Below, piece after piece: positions 38,654 to 50,400 of a stretch of 64,000 nucleotides of DNA. The stretch is taken from positions 44,309,120 through 44,373,119 of the forward strand of contig CM064509.1 in the NCBI GenBank assembly GCA_032716605.1, read 5' to 3'. The notes under the pieces are model-generated. The model was not told the origin of the DNA. It was given only the letters and a program-made list of their open reading frames with translations, and searched no databases. The position numbers and the translations under genes are program-made. The number at the start of each line of letters is the position of its first letter. The first letter of the stretch is position 1. This stretch comes from Paralithodes platypus. Its lineage: Eukaryota > Arthropoda > Malacostraca > Decapoda > Lithodidae.

Positions 38654-41600
38654 TGTTTATTGTTCCTGTTCCCCAGGGTGTCCATTGGACCACCCCCTAT
38701 GTCCAGAGCAAGGGCAGGGCCCATAATCGAGTATTTATAGTTATTTTATATATTTTTATTTATTATTGTTTTTATTTATTTTATTTATAGGCCTATCATT
38801 TTATTTTATTTATAATTTTGTTTCATTTATATATATTTTTTTGTTATTGTTACTGTTCCCCAGGGTGTCCATTGGACCACCCCCTATATCCAGAGCAAGG
38901 GCAGGGCCCATAATCGAGTATTTATAGTTATTTTATATATTTTTATTTATTATAGTTTTTATTTATTTTATTTATAGGCCTATCATTTTATTTTATTTAT
39001 AATTTTGTTTCATTTATATATATATTTTTTTTTTTATTGTTCCTGTTCCCCAGGGTGTCCATTGGACCACCCCCTATGTCCAGAGCAAGGGCAGGGCCCA
39101 TAATCGAGTATTTATAGTTATTTTATATATATTTTTATTTATTATAGTTTTTATTTATTTTATTTATAGGCCTATCATTTTATTTTATCTATAATTTTGT
39201 TTCATTTATATATATTTGTTTGTTTATTGTTCCTGTTCCCCAGGGTGTCCATTGGACCACCCACTATGTCCAGAGCAAGGGCAGGGCCCATAATCGAGTA
39301 TGTATAGTTATTTTATAAATATTTGTATTTATTATAGTTTTTATTTATTTTATTAATAGGCCTATCATTTTATTTTATTTATAATTTTGTTTCATTTATA
39401 TATATAATTTTTTTTTTATTGTTCCTGTTCCCCAGGGTGTCCATTGGACCACCCCCTATGTCCAGAGCAAGGGCAGGGCCCATTATCGAGTATTTATAGT
39501 TATTTTATATATATTTTTATTTATTATAGTTTTTATTTATTTTATTTATAGGCCTATCATTTTATTTTATTTATAATTTTGTTTCATTTATATTTTTTTT
39601 TTTGTATTGTTCCTTTTCCCCAGGGTGTCCATTGGACCACCCCCTATGTCCAGAGCAAGGGCAGGGCCCATAATCGAGTATTTATTGTTATTTTATATAT
39701 TTTTGATTTATTATAGTTTTTATTTATTTTATTTATAGGCCTATCATTTATTATTATTTATAATTTTGTTTCATTTATATATTTGTTTTTTATTGTTCCT
39801 TGTTCCCCAGGGTGTCCATTGGACCACCCCCTATGTCCAGAGCAAGGCCCATAATCGAGTATTTATAGTTATTTTATATATATTTTTTTTATTTATTATA
39901 GTTTTTATTTATTTTATTTATAGGCCTATCATTTTATTTTATTTATAATTTGGTTTCATTTATATATACATATATTTTGTTTTTATTGTTCCTGTTCCCC
40001 AGGGTGTCCATTGGACCACCCCCTATGTCCAGAGCAAGGGCAGGGCCCATAATCGAGTATTTATAGTTATTTTATATATATTTTTATTTATTATTGTTTT
40101 TATTTATTTTATTTATAGGCCTATCATTTTATTTTATTTATAATTTTGTTTCATTTATATATTTGTTTTGGTTTTGGTTCCTGTTCCCCAGGGTGTCCAT
40201 TGGACCACCCCCTATGTCCAGAGCAAGGGCAGGGCCCATAATCGAGTATTTATAGTTATTTTATATATATTTTTATTTATTATTGTTTTTATTTATTTTA
40301 TTTATAGGCATATCATTTTATTTTATTTATAATTTTGTTTCATTTAAATATTTGTTTTGGTTATTGTTCCTGTTCCCCAGGGTGTCCATTGGACCACCCC
40401 CTATGTCCAGAGCAAGGGCAGGGCCCATAATCGAGTATTTATAGTTATTTTATATATATTTTTTATTTATTATAGTTTTTATTTATTTTATTTATAGGCC
40501 TATAATTTTATTTTATTTATAATTTTGTTTCATTTATATATATGTTTTGGTTATTGTTCCTGTTCCCCAGGGTGTCCATTGGACCACCCCCTATGTCCAG
40601 AGCAAGGGCAAGGCCCATAATCGAGTATTTATAGTTATTTTATATATATATTTATTTATTATTGTTTTTATTTATTTTATTTATAGGCCTAGGCCTATCA
40701 TTTTATTTTATTTATAATTTTGTTTTATTTATATATATATTTTTTGTTATTGTTCCTGTTCCCCAGGGTGTCCATTGGACCACCCCCTATGTCCAGAGCA
40801 AGGGCAGGGCCCATAATCGAGTATTTATTGTTATTTTATATATATTTTTATTTATTATTGTTTTTATTTATTTTATTTATAGGCCTATCATTTTATTTTA
40901 TTTATAATTTTGTTTCATTTATATATATTTTTTTTTTTATTGTTCCTGTTCCCCAGGGTGTCCATTGGACCACCCCCTATGTCCAGAGCAAGGGCAGGGC
41001 CCATAATCGAGTATTTATAGTTATTTTATATATATTTTTATTTATTATTGTTTTTATTTATTTTATTTATAGGCCTATAATTTTATTTTATTTATAATTT
41101 TGTTTCATTTATATATTTGTTTTGGTTATTGTTCCAGTTCCCCAGGGTGTCCATTGGACCACCCCCTATGTCCAGAGCAAGGGCAGGGCCCATAATCGAG
41201 TATTTATAGTTATTTTATATATATTTTTATTTATTATTGTTTTTATTTATTTTATTTATAGGCCTAACATTTTATTTTATTTATAATTTTGTTTCATTTA
41301 TATATTTGTTTTGGTTATTGTTCCTGTTCCCCAGGGTGTCCATTGGACCACCCCCTATGTCCAGAGCAAGGGCAGGGCCCATAATCGAGTATTTATAGTT
41401 ATTTTATATATATTTTTATTTATTATAGTTTTTATTTATTTTATTTATAGGCCTATCATTTTATTTTATTTATAATTTTGTTTCATTTATATATATTTTT
41501 TGGTTATTGTTCCTGTTCCCCAGGGTGTCCATTGGACCACTCCGTATGTCCAGAGCAAGGGCAGGGCCCATAATCGAGTATTTATAGTTATTTTATATAT

Positions 41601-42290
41601 ATTTTTATTTATTATAGTTTTTATTTATTTTATTTATAGGCCTATCATTTTATTTTATTTATAATTTTGTTTCATTTATATATTTGTTTTGGTTATTGTT
41701 CCTGTTCCCCAGGGTGTCCATTGGACCACCCCCTATGTCCAGAGCAAGGGCAGGGCCCATAATCGAGTATTTATAGTTATTTTATATATATTTTTATTTA
41801 TTATTGTTTTTATTTATTTTATTTATAGGCCTATCATTTTATTTTATTTATAATTTTGTTTCATTTATATATTTGTTTTGGTTATTGTTCCTGTTCCCCA
41901 GGGTGTCCATTGGACCACCCCCTATGTCCAGAGCAAGGGCAGGGCCCATAATCGAGTATTTATAGTTATTTTATATATATTTTTATTTATTATTGTTTTT
42001 ATTTATTTTATTTATAGGCCTATAATTTTATTTTATTTATAATTTTGTTTCATTTATATACTTGTTTTGGTTATTGTTCCTGTTCCCCAGGGTGTCAATG
42101 GGACCACCCCCTATGTCCAGAGCAAGGGCAGGGCCCATAATCGAGTATTTATAGTTATTTTATATATATTGGGATTTATTTGATTATATTTATTTTTTAT
42201 ATAAAGGTATATACCGTATATATAGAAAAACTAAATTCTTGTCCCCTTCCCTGTTGTGTTGTTCTTGTTCCCCAGGGTGTTTGGCCAAAG
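38654..42290. repeat. satellite array, about 19 units of about 190 bp
   Basis: Units recur every 187-197 bp, marked by CAGGGTGTCCATTGGACCAC at 38,674, 38,861, 39,051, 39,241, 39,433, 39,621, 39,808, 40,000, 40,189, 40,378, 40,568, 40,764, 40,954, 41,143, 41,332, 41,521, 41,710, 41,899 and 42,088, with a degenerate start at 42,271. Each unit has a GC-rich 65-bp half containing the hairpin GGTGTCC-ATT-GGACCACC and a T/A-rich half. The short hydrophobic ORFs here are artefacts. Confidence 0.95.
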
Positions 42291-42567
42291 AGCCCCAAGG
42301 TATAAATATATATATTCTTATAATGCCATACTATGACTACGTCATGGTGTTCCCCCATTTGAATTACAAAATGCGGAACTATACCGTCATGAATCCATTA
42401 TACTCACGTCATCTGGAATCGGATAATGCAAAACTATGACTATGTCATGGTGAACTATACCAACGTTATATGGATCCAGTGATGGCAAACTTGCGTCATG
42501 ACAACTATCAACGTCAATTACGTTTTTCCTTTATTTCCATTTCTTGGTTTCAGCATCGTAAGCTAAC

Positions 42568-42687
42568 TACGCCAGCCTGCCGCCATACGCCAGCCTACCG
42601 CCATACGCCAGCCTACCGCCATATGCCACCCTACCGCCATACGCCAGCCTACCGCCATACGCCAGCCTACCGCCATACGCCAGCTGC
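42568..42687. repeat. 18-bp minisatellite upstream of the transposase
   Basis: Six or so tandem copies of CGCCATACGCCAGCCTAC, one with ATGCCACCCTAC. Directly precedes the probable transposase start at 42,689. Confidence 0.9.
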
Positions 42688-42688
42688 C

Positions 42689-43567
42689 ATGTCGGACAAG
42701 AAGAAACCTTTGCGGGACTCCCAGCTGGAAGATGTGGTCAATGAGGTGCTGGACATGACGACGACGGATGAGACGGCGAGCGAGAGTGAGTCGGACGAGT
42801 GGTCTGACAATGAGGATTGGGCTTCACCTCCGCCCAAGCGACTCCGCCTCGACGCCCCCACCTCGGCCGATCCACCACCACCACCAGCAACGTCAGACAA
42901 CCCACCACCACCACCACCAACTGAACCAGCCCCGGCGGATCCACCACCACCACCACCACCATCCATCCCATCCACATCCCTTCCCATCCCATCTACATCT
43001 CATCCCATCCCATCTACATCTCATCCCATCCATAACATCGCCGATTACCTCCTACCATCACCCAACTTCCCACGTCACCTCTTCCATCCGCCTCGCGTGG
43101 CGGTGCCTCATCCTGGCTTCCAGCAGGATCACCAGCCCGCAGCCCACACCTGTTTGCTACGCTACTTGATGTGGGCACTTTGAATACCCCGCCTTCGCAT
43201 GCCATGGGAATGGTCACCCCCGCAGTGTCCCCCTTCAGCGACACACCGTTGACCCCCTCGGCATATGTTCTGCCTGAGCATCGAGCCGCAATGCGTGCTG
43301 AGGTTGCTGAAGCCGCAGTGCATGCTCAGGTTGTTGCTGAGGTGCCACGCACAGCGTTGAATCCTCCAGCAGCAATCAAGGAGCTTCTTCCCCAAAGGCT
43401 TCCTCTTCACCATTCACCAACTGGTACAGCTGCACCAGGTTCACCAGCTCCACACCTTTCACCAGCTGATGCAGCTGCACCAGGTTCACCAGCTCCACAC
43501 CTTTCACCACTTGGTGCTGCACCAGGTTCACCGGCTTCTGCATCATCTGATGCAGAAGCCCCCCCCC
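42689..43567 (+). CDS. piggyBac transposase N-terminal region (acidic, proline-rich)
   Basis: I choose ATG 42,689 (MSDKKKPLRDSQLEDVVNEV) because it has a good context (GCCATGT) and follows the minisatellite. The upstream ORF start at 42,470 would add meaningless YRHTPA repeats. The region is an acidic stretch (ETASESESDEWSDNEDW), then a proline-rich tract, as in piggyBac N-termini. The frame ends at 43,183 but continues one frame over (43,171-43,581: LDVGTLNTPPSHAMG, then repeated PGSPAPHLSP). A run of nine C at 43,559-43,567 is the likely place where the reading returns to the catalytic frame. Either indels or a small intron could explain the shifts. Confidence 0.55.
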
Positions 43568-45298
43568 ACTCAACCCCTTGACCTACCACCTATGCCACGC
43601 CGGAGGCCAGGTCCCCGTAGGGGGGCAGGTGGTAGGCCCAGGGGCCGCAGAGGTGTTCCTCGCGGTGGTCCTCGCGGTGGTCCTCGCGGTGGTCGTGGCC
43701 GTGCTCGCGATCCTGCCCCCGATCGTGATGCCGGTTGGACCGACACCCCCTTCAACCCCCAGCCTGATCTGTTCTCAGGGACCCCTGGCATGCAGGTTCC
43801 AAAGCCGGTGACTCCTCTCCAGTTCTTCCAGCTCTTCTTTACAAGGGAGATTCTGCAATACCTGGTAGTGGAGACAAATGCTTACGCCAAGTTCGTTGAC
43901 GGAGCAGCCGCTCTTTGGCACCTGTTTGGTGAGGAGGAAATGGCCAAATTCCTTGGCCTGTACTTCCTCATGGGCATCACCAAGATTCCTTCTCTGAGTC
44001 ACTACTGGCGTTCAACTGTCCTTCACGACTACCCAGTATTTCGGAGAACGATGAATAGGACTAAGTTTCTAGCCTTGTTGAAGTATTTCCATGCTTTCAA
44101 CAACAAGGCAGTCTGCAGGCAGAACAAGGACAGGCTTGTGAAGGTTCGGACGGTGATGGAATACCTACTTGAAGGCTTCAAGCTGGCATACATCCCCACC
44201 GAAAAGCTGTCCCTTGACGAAGGCAGCCTTGGATGGAAGGGTCGCCTTTCATTCAAGGTTTACAACCCAATGAAGCCGACGAAGTACGGTGTCAAGCTGT
44301 ACATCCTGGCAGAGGCGTTGACTGGCTATGTGTGGGACTTTCGGGTCTACACCGGTCCGGGTACATCTCTCCAGGAGATGGTGGAGGGTCTCACGGAGCC
44401 CTTCAGAGGCCAGGGGTACAGGCTGTACATGGACAACTATTACAACTCAGTTGACCTGTGCCAGCAAATGCTCACACACAACATCTATGTGTGTGGCACC
44501 CTGTGCCTTGTACGAGGAGCTCCTAAGCGGTTGTGCGACATTGCTAAAGCAAAACAGCTTGAACGCGATGCGACATTAGCAATGAACAACGGCTTAACCA
44601 TGTTCCTACTTTGGCGAGACAAGCGCATCGTCAACATGGTGTCCACTTTCCACAACCAGGACACCATCCCGAAACTTGTCAGTTTCAAAGAGAAGGACCA
44701 ACAGGGCAAGTGGCGTCGTGGACAGAGGGAGGTCTTCAAACCTGTTTGCGTTGAAGACTACAACATCCACATGGGTGGGGTGGATCACTTCGACCAGATG
44801 GTCCAGTACTACCCCATCCAGCGAAGGACGGTCAAGTGGACGAAGAAGATCACCTTCTACTTCATCCAAATGGCCCTCTTCAACGCCCATGTCCTGTACA
44901 GGAAGTGCTACCCAAGGAAGAAGATGACCTTGCTGGACTTCCAGGAGCACATCTGTACTTCCTTGCTGCACTTCAACCCTGCAGAGTGGCCTATGTCGGG
45001 GAAGCCAGTCCACGGAGCACAAGATCTGCCGCGTGACCAGCGTGAGCCACAGAGGCATGCACGCAGGCAACGGCAACCCGGTGGATCATCTGGGTCGTCT
45101 GACGACGACCATCCAGACTCCCCAGCCCCTGCTGCTCCTGACAACACTCCACCCTCTCCTGTTGCTGCTCCTGGTGGAGGCGTTGAGAGGGCACCACGTC
45201 TCGATGTCCCCTCCCCACCACCAGAACCAGATGATGCTGCTGCTGATGCTGCTGCCCCGGGGGAAACTATGTCCTGGTTCAACCCCCCGTGGTACTAG
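43568..45298 (+). CDS. piggyBac transposase, catalytic DDD core
   Basis: The open frame 43,469-45,298 carries, after an Arg/Gly-rich stretch (GGPRGGPRGGRGRARD), the full piggyBac core: TPLQFFQLFFTREIL, FLGLYFLMGITKIPSLSHYW, then Asp 1 in KLSLDEGSLGWKGR, Asp 2 in YRLYMDNYYNSV, and Asp 3 in HMGGVDHFDQM. These correspond to the three catalytic aspartates that cut and join at TTAA. The core is uninterrupted. Downstream is a low-complexity acidic tail ending at 45,298. It is encoded inside TTAA-flanked inverted ends that match its presumed specificity. Confidence 0.93.
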   Translation, partial: TQPLDLPPMPRRRPGPRRGAGGRPRGRRGVPRGGPRGGPRGGRGRARDPAPDRDAGWTDTPFNPQPDLFSGTPGMQVPKPVTPLQFFQLFFTREILQYLVVETNAYAKFVDGAAALWHLFGEEEMAKFLGLYFLMGITKIPSLSHYWRSTVLHDYPVFRRTMNRTKFLALLKYFHAFNNKAVCRQNKDRLVKVRTVMEYLLEGFKLAYIPTEKLSLDEGSLGWKGRLSFKVYNPMKPTKYGVKLYILAEALTGYVWDFRVYTGPGTSLQEMVEGLTEPFRGQGYRLYMDNYYNSVDLCQQMLTHNIYVCGTLCLVRGAPKRLCDIAKAKQLERDATLAMNNGLTMFLLWRDKRIVNMVSTFHNQDTIPKLVSFKEKDQQGKWRRGQREVFKPVCVEDYNIHMGGVDHFDQMVQYYPIQRRTVKWTKKITFYFIQMALFNAHVLYRKCYPRKKMTLLDFQEHICTSLLHFNPAEWPMSGKPVHGAQDLPRDQREPQRHARRQRQPGGSSGSSDDDHPDSPAPAAPDNTPPSPVAAPGGGVERAPRLDVPSPPPEPDDAAADAAAPGETMSWFNPPWY

Positions 45299-45648
45299 CA
45301 CCTGATGCAGCTGCTGCTGGTGACGATGGGGAAGCAGCTCTTGAAGCTGCCAACCAACCGCCACCAGTACTGGAAGCAGCAGGAGCGGTGCGAGTCCGGA
45401 GACCTCGACCTGGAGTTGTCCCAAGGCCCCGTCCCATTGTTCTGAACCATGTCCGGTTGAACAGGGCCTTGGACCATTCTCGGCAGAGGATTCCGGCCAA
45501 GAAGCGACTCCGTTGCTATTACTGCAAAGTAATGAACGGCATTCGCAAGGACACAAGCTTCCGCTGCACGACTTGCACGGTTGCCCTCTGCATTGACGTC
45601 AACGACTGCTTCAACCTTTTCCATCGTCACAATGCAGGTGTCCTATAG
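45289..45648 (+). CDS. piggyBac C-terminal cysteine-rich domain, separate frame
   Basis: One frame away from the core: VLNHVRLNRALDHSR, AKKRLRCYYCKVMNGIRKD, FRCTTCTVALCIDVNDCFN. This is the C-terminal zinc-binding domain that piggyBac-family transposases use to bind their inverted repeats. It is probably joined to the core in the active protein. A frameshift within 45,240-45,300, or an intron, separates them here. Confidence 0.75.
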   Translation: MVLAPDAAAAGDDGEAALEAANQPPPVLEAAGAVRVRRPRPGVVPRPRPIVLNHVRLNRALDHSRQRIPAKKRLRCYYCKVMNGIRKDTSFRCTTCTVALCIDVNDCFNLFHRHNAGVL

Positions 45649-45721
45649 TCAGGAGCCATGTGCAATCATTCATTCATTGATTCATTAATTTCTCTTCTCC
45701 ATTTCTCTTCTTCACTCACCC

Positions 45722-45812
45722 GGCTTCATTCACCCACCTTCATTCACCCACCTTCATTCACCCACCGACATTCACCCACACATTCACCCACCTACATTTA
45801 CCCACCTTCATC
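45722..45812. repeat. 14-bp CATTCACCCACCTT-like minisatellite
   Basis: Six or so imperfect tandem copies of TTCATTCACCCACC just downstream of the transposase. Confidence 0.85.
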
Positions 45813-45920
45813 ATCAAAGTGGATATAGGCCTCCTAGGGAAACCACTCTAAAAAAATAACGAGTCAAATGCAGTACCTCCTAGGGTGGCTTGGAAATCTC
45901 CATATTTCTGTGGTTTGACA

Positions 45921-45925
45921 CCTTG

Positions 45926-45956
<31 letters not shown>

Positions 45957-45995
45957 GACACCTTGTATTTATATATATATATATATATGTATGAC

Positions 45996-46061
<66 letters not shown>

Positions 46062-46065
46062 CTTT
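45921..46065. repeat. (TA)n tracts flanking the PLE fragment
   Basis: Three TA tracts separated by TTTATGACACCTTG-type and ATGTATGACATC interruptions. The last one ends exactly at the PLE junction TATTTTCTTT (46,056-46,066). Confidence 0.9.
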
Positions 46066-46224
46066 CAGGCAGGTGAGATTAAAATAATAGGCACAGTTTG
46101 CATTATTGAGTTTTTTATTGATACTCTCAATTTTTCGTATAGTTTTTCTGGTATTTTCAGGAAGTTGGTAAAGGAGGTTTGCAAATGGTTCCGACGTTTC
46201 AATGGGCGCAGCCATCATTATCAA
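46066..46224 (-). CDS. N-terminal fragment of a PLE ORF, second copy
   Basis: [19 protein letters not shown], then [18 protein letters not shown], then FNLTCLKE and the TA tract. Aligns with 875-1007 over about 40 residues. No catalytic motif. Confidence 0.5.
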
Positions 46225-46225
46225 G
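46191..46225 (-). ncRNA. hammerhead-like hairpin of a PLE pseudo-LTR, second copy
   Basis: The minus strand reads CTTGATAATG, stem ATGG with loop CTGCGC and CCAT, then TGAAACGTCGG. It is the counterpart of 797-830 with compensating stem changes. It overlaps the first codons of the following ORF fragment. Confidence 0.5.
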
Positions 46226-46288
46226 GAGAAGTGAAGTTAGAAGGTGATAAGTCGAGTTTATATAGGCGATACAAGATCAAAAGAGGGA

Positions 46289-46760
46289 TTATTGTGTGTT
46301 AGCTGCACGCTGGTTGGCTAACCTAAGACTAGCTCTGGTAGGCTGGCCGGACGCAGGAGTGGGCGGGGCCTCTGCGTCGTTCATCTGCGTATGTGGAGGG
46401 GGCATTCCTGGGGGCATCATGGGGGGCCTCGCTGTGGAAGGGCGTGCCGAGGGTAGGATCTGGCTGTATTCCGCTTGTGTGTTTAAAGTAGGTTGGTATG
46501 TTTGTATATATATAGCTTCAAGAATGAATAGGCGGCGTGAGTCTATTTCTTTATCAAGAATAGAGGTGTGTTTATCTAAGTCGGGTCTGGTGAGTTCCTG
46601 ATGGTGTGGGGATGTGTGGTAGTGGTCCTTGATAGCTCCGGCTTGAAGGTGGAAGGTAAGGCGACGTGACAGACGAGTCCTTGTCAAACCGACATAAGTG
46701 TGAGGTCCACAGTCCTCACTGTTACAGGTTTGTCGGTATATGACATGGTCGTCTTGTGAC

Positions 46761-46765
<5 letters not shown>
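46289..46765 (-). pseudogene. PLE GIY-YIG endonuclease fragment
   Basis: The minus-strand frame from the TA tract reads [20 protein letters not shown] with TRTRLSRRLTFHLQAG, then HTSILDKEIDSRRLFILEAI, that is, the second GIY-YIG strand (TYVGL), the catalytic Arg and the Glu of the later motif (LEA). A proline-rich tail follows to the stop at 46,289. The first GIY strand and the RT are missing. Confidence 0.8.
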
Positions 46766-47190
<425 letters not shown>

Positions 47191-47482
47191 ATATATTACT
47201 TTATTTGTGTGTACAATAGAATGATTTCTGAATTTATTACTTGATGATAACCTGGCTTTCTTGTTTTGTTTTTTCAGTGTCAACCCAGGAGCCATTTCCC
47301 TTCTTGTTGGAAAGGGTTGTGGCCCTATCAGGTAAGTAAGATTGACAACCTTCATGACTGACATGTCTTCTATGAACATTATACAATTATTGGCAAGGAA
47401 AATTATATAAAAGTGTTGTATATTGTGGCAAAGATAAACATCTGTATGAACATTCTCATTTATTTACAAAACAATAGCAGTG

Positions 47483-50400
47483 CATGGAAACAATTGCGCA
47501 TAGCTCGCGAACCAATAACGCTATATTATTTTTGTTTTCACCATTAGAAAGAGCATAATTTTCCGATGACGGTGATATAAACAGTTATATACGTATCTCT
47601 TATGCCCTGTTTTTCTACAGGTTTAACTTGGGTAATGTGAGTTCTAAATTGACTGGGTATATAAGGCTGCATGCACAATACAAGATATGACGAATAGAGA
47701 ACACAAAGAAACACATGGTAGCAAGTTACATGATCACGTTTATTGATATACCACTGCAGAATACTTGTGTAAGACAATACAATAGAATTGAACAACACTA
47801 GCATAAGTGGATCTGGATGGAGCCTAGTCTCCCACTTCCAACGTTCAGGTATTAATCTTCTGATCACTGGCTTCGATTCCACAGGTTTATATACCGAAGA
47901 CCATCAATGTTACTTATAGATTCATATTCACTGTTAGATTTATTACTGGTAGCTCTGGTGCACAAGTAGTAGTTCACAGACTAGATTAGACACGCGTATT
48001 TTAGAGCACGGGAATTCTTGTAACCTCAGGGGGTACTGATCTAAGTTTTATATCCTTGTTTCAGAAATACATAGAACGCAAATCAGTGGGCGAACGTTAG
48101 ATATCACTAGAGTTTTAATATCTGAATAAGGTAATTACGAGAGTCAAGGTCACCTGTTAATTAAAGAGCACTGATCGCTTAGTACGTCCCAAATGGAATG
48201 GTTAAGTATGAATTACACTGGGCAAGGTCTTAGCCACTTCGTAGAAATATTAATTAGTGAATCTCTAAGCAGCACAGTAATATGTAGTACTGCTAAAGGG
48301 AATCTTGGGTAGTATCTGATGGGTCTTGTCCTGGTTATCTTGCGTCCATGATGTTGGGGGCTAACGACTGGTTCCGCGGCCGTCCAGGGCGGCCATATGT
48401 GTGAAGTTCTTCAATACGTGGGCAGGTCCTTCTATCCAAATCTGCCACGGAGTCTGCCGGCTCTGGCATCTCACTCCGGAACAACACAAGGGCAGAGCTA
48501 GAAGTTAACTGCAGGGTAGTGACTCCTGGTTGGTGTCTAGCTTTCAACTGATTTGACTGGGGGCGGGAGTTAGATTTATAGGCTCGATTCTGGACCCTGT
48601 AGACAGTAGGGATCTCGAGTCTTATGGACTTAATTGAGCTCTCAATAGATATGGGGACTAGGTAAGATGGTATTTACTGTTGTGGCACAGGGCGATAGGA
48701 AGCCTTTATATTTTCATATAACTGAGCCTTAGTAAGAGGTACTATTTTGGCTATACTGGACGTATTTAGGGGAGAGAGACTGGATCTACTTTGCGAGGAG
48801 GATGGGGACAGCTGTGATAGGAGCGTCTCTCTAGATTGTTCAATCTTCATTCTATGGTATAGCTGAGGTGCTAATTTAGTGATCAGAGCATGCAAGAAAG
48901 GTAAATGGTTTATTGTGAGGTAATAGAGGTTAGTAAAGGTGTTAGTCATTCATGGTTAGTTCATTGATAGGAAGAATTCCTGTGCTACCTGGCAATGACT
49001 CGAAAGTCAAAACAGGGGCCAGGTATACCTCCGCGGGGGTGGGGGTCTCCCTCCTCGGGTGGGCAAAAAGGGGGAGCTGGGCGCCCTCTCTCTGTGATAG
49101 TCGTCCGGCGGCTGTGGCAAGGGGCTTGCCATATCACCAGTGTTTGTAATAACCCTCTGTGTATGAGACAGATGTGGGTGTCCTTAATACCAAAACCGAA
49201 GGTGCCTTAGCTAGCTGGTTTTACTCGGCTGGTTGTTAATTGTAGGGTTTGCTGGATGTGGTGGAGACAGGGTTGCTAACTCTGCCACATTTATCTGGAA
49301 GTATGGCAATAGAAGTTAGTTACTGGCGGGGCGGCTAGCCTCGCACCGACGACCATTGGGTGCAGGGTTGTGAATGTGTTGTAAGAGAATAGATGGCATG
49401 CAAGGGGCTAGTAAAGTTCTAATGTTGTTCTGGCCTACTAAGTGAAGGTAGGCTGGATAGGAGTATATATATAAAAGGTTGGAGAGCGTTAGCAACGGAC
49501 AATTCAAGGATCTTCAAGAGGTATGAGAGAGAGGCTAGGTCGGACAAGAGTCGAGAAGCGCGGGTGTCTTAATGAGAGGGGGGGGAGAGTTCAAGGGCTA
49601 CAGGGAAATTTTGCCCCTAAGGTCCCTGGGCGTGGGGGTGGCATTAGGCTACAATTGATATGGAAGTTTGAAAAGGCAGTAGAATACGTTAGCCAAATTC
49701 TACCGGGGAATGCAACTATGGGGTGGTATATGAGTCTGGAAAAGATAGAGTTACGTGATCAGTCCGAGAGTTATGGATACTATTAGTTGGCCCTGGGAAC
49801 TGCATTTTCTATTAAATATAAATACCAACAACAGCGGCAGTTCGTAGGGGTACTTAGTTATTGTTTCGGGGTACTTATGACAGATACTGGTAACCAGGTT
49901 ATCTTATATAATCTCTGGTTGGGGTAAGAGGTGTAAGACACGAAGTAAATTGGCGTAGTGTGGACTGTGGATACGAAGGAGGCAAGGGGAAGACGTATGA
50001 CAATTGTGGAAAGTAAATGGAAAAAGGTGAACACAATGGCGGATAAAAATACTTAACCTAAGGAGTGCATACATCGATGAATGATGACATTATAGTCGTC
50101 GTCCTAATAAGGTGATGAAACCTGGTTGATCTGTACTTGGCACAATACGACACAAGGACAGTGCCGCTATGTCGCATCAATGTTGGTGGCAGTTAATATT
50201 ATAGACTTAGTTACTAGAGGAACAATGCAAGGGGCGACTGAGCACGGGTTACATATATCTATACTCGTCATGGAAAATGATATACGAGGTCTAGGGACAA
50301 GCGTGGGTGTTTGAACTTCTAAGATATATAACATCTACTTCTCGGATGTAAGAACATACATAGATATAATTATGGCTGTCTGATGTGTTGGCATTGGCTC

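Larger units (their letters stand above)
46066..46765 (-). mobile_element. PLE junction fragment: GIY-YIG end joined to next-copy 5' end
   Basis: On the minus strand the end of a PLE (endonuclease, stop at 46,289) is followed by a hammerhead-like hairpin (46,191-46,225) and then by the start of a PLE ORF, which is cut off at (TA)n. TA tracts lie on both sides. This is the tail-to-head junction (pseudo-LTR) that tandem PLE copies produce, isolated from both bodies. The peptide is related to 875-1007. Confidence 0.75.

Noticed and set aside
40662..41097. Hydrophobic ORFs of 81-125 codons inside the satellite
   Set aside because: They follow the satellite period and are T/A-rich artefacts. No start context or conservation beyond the repeat itself.
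38674..42290. Possible CRISPR array (regular repeats of 190 bp)
   Set aside because: Units are full-length tandem repeats without unique spacers, in a eukaryotic transposon, so this is a satellite.
42470..42688. Upstream start of the piggyBac ORF
   Set aside because: It would add an 18-bp minisatellite translated as YRHTPA repeats. ATG 42,689 with a good context is preferred.
42667..45630. Minus-strand ORFs opposite the piggyBac transposase
   Set aside because: Low-complexity Gly/Pro antisense shadows of GC-rich coding sequence. No motif.
49523..49786. 87-codon ORF in the unclassified 3.1-kb insertion
   Set aside because: No recognisable motif, no neighbouring support and ordinary length for chance. 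Not called as a gene.
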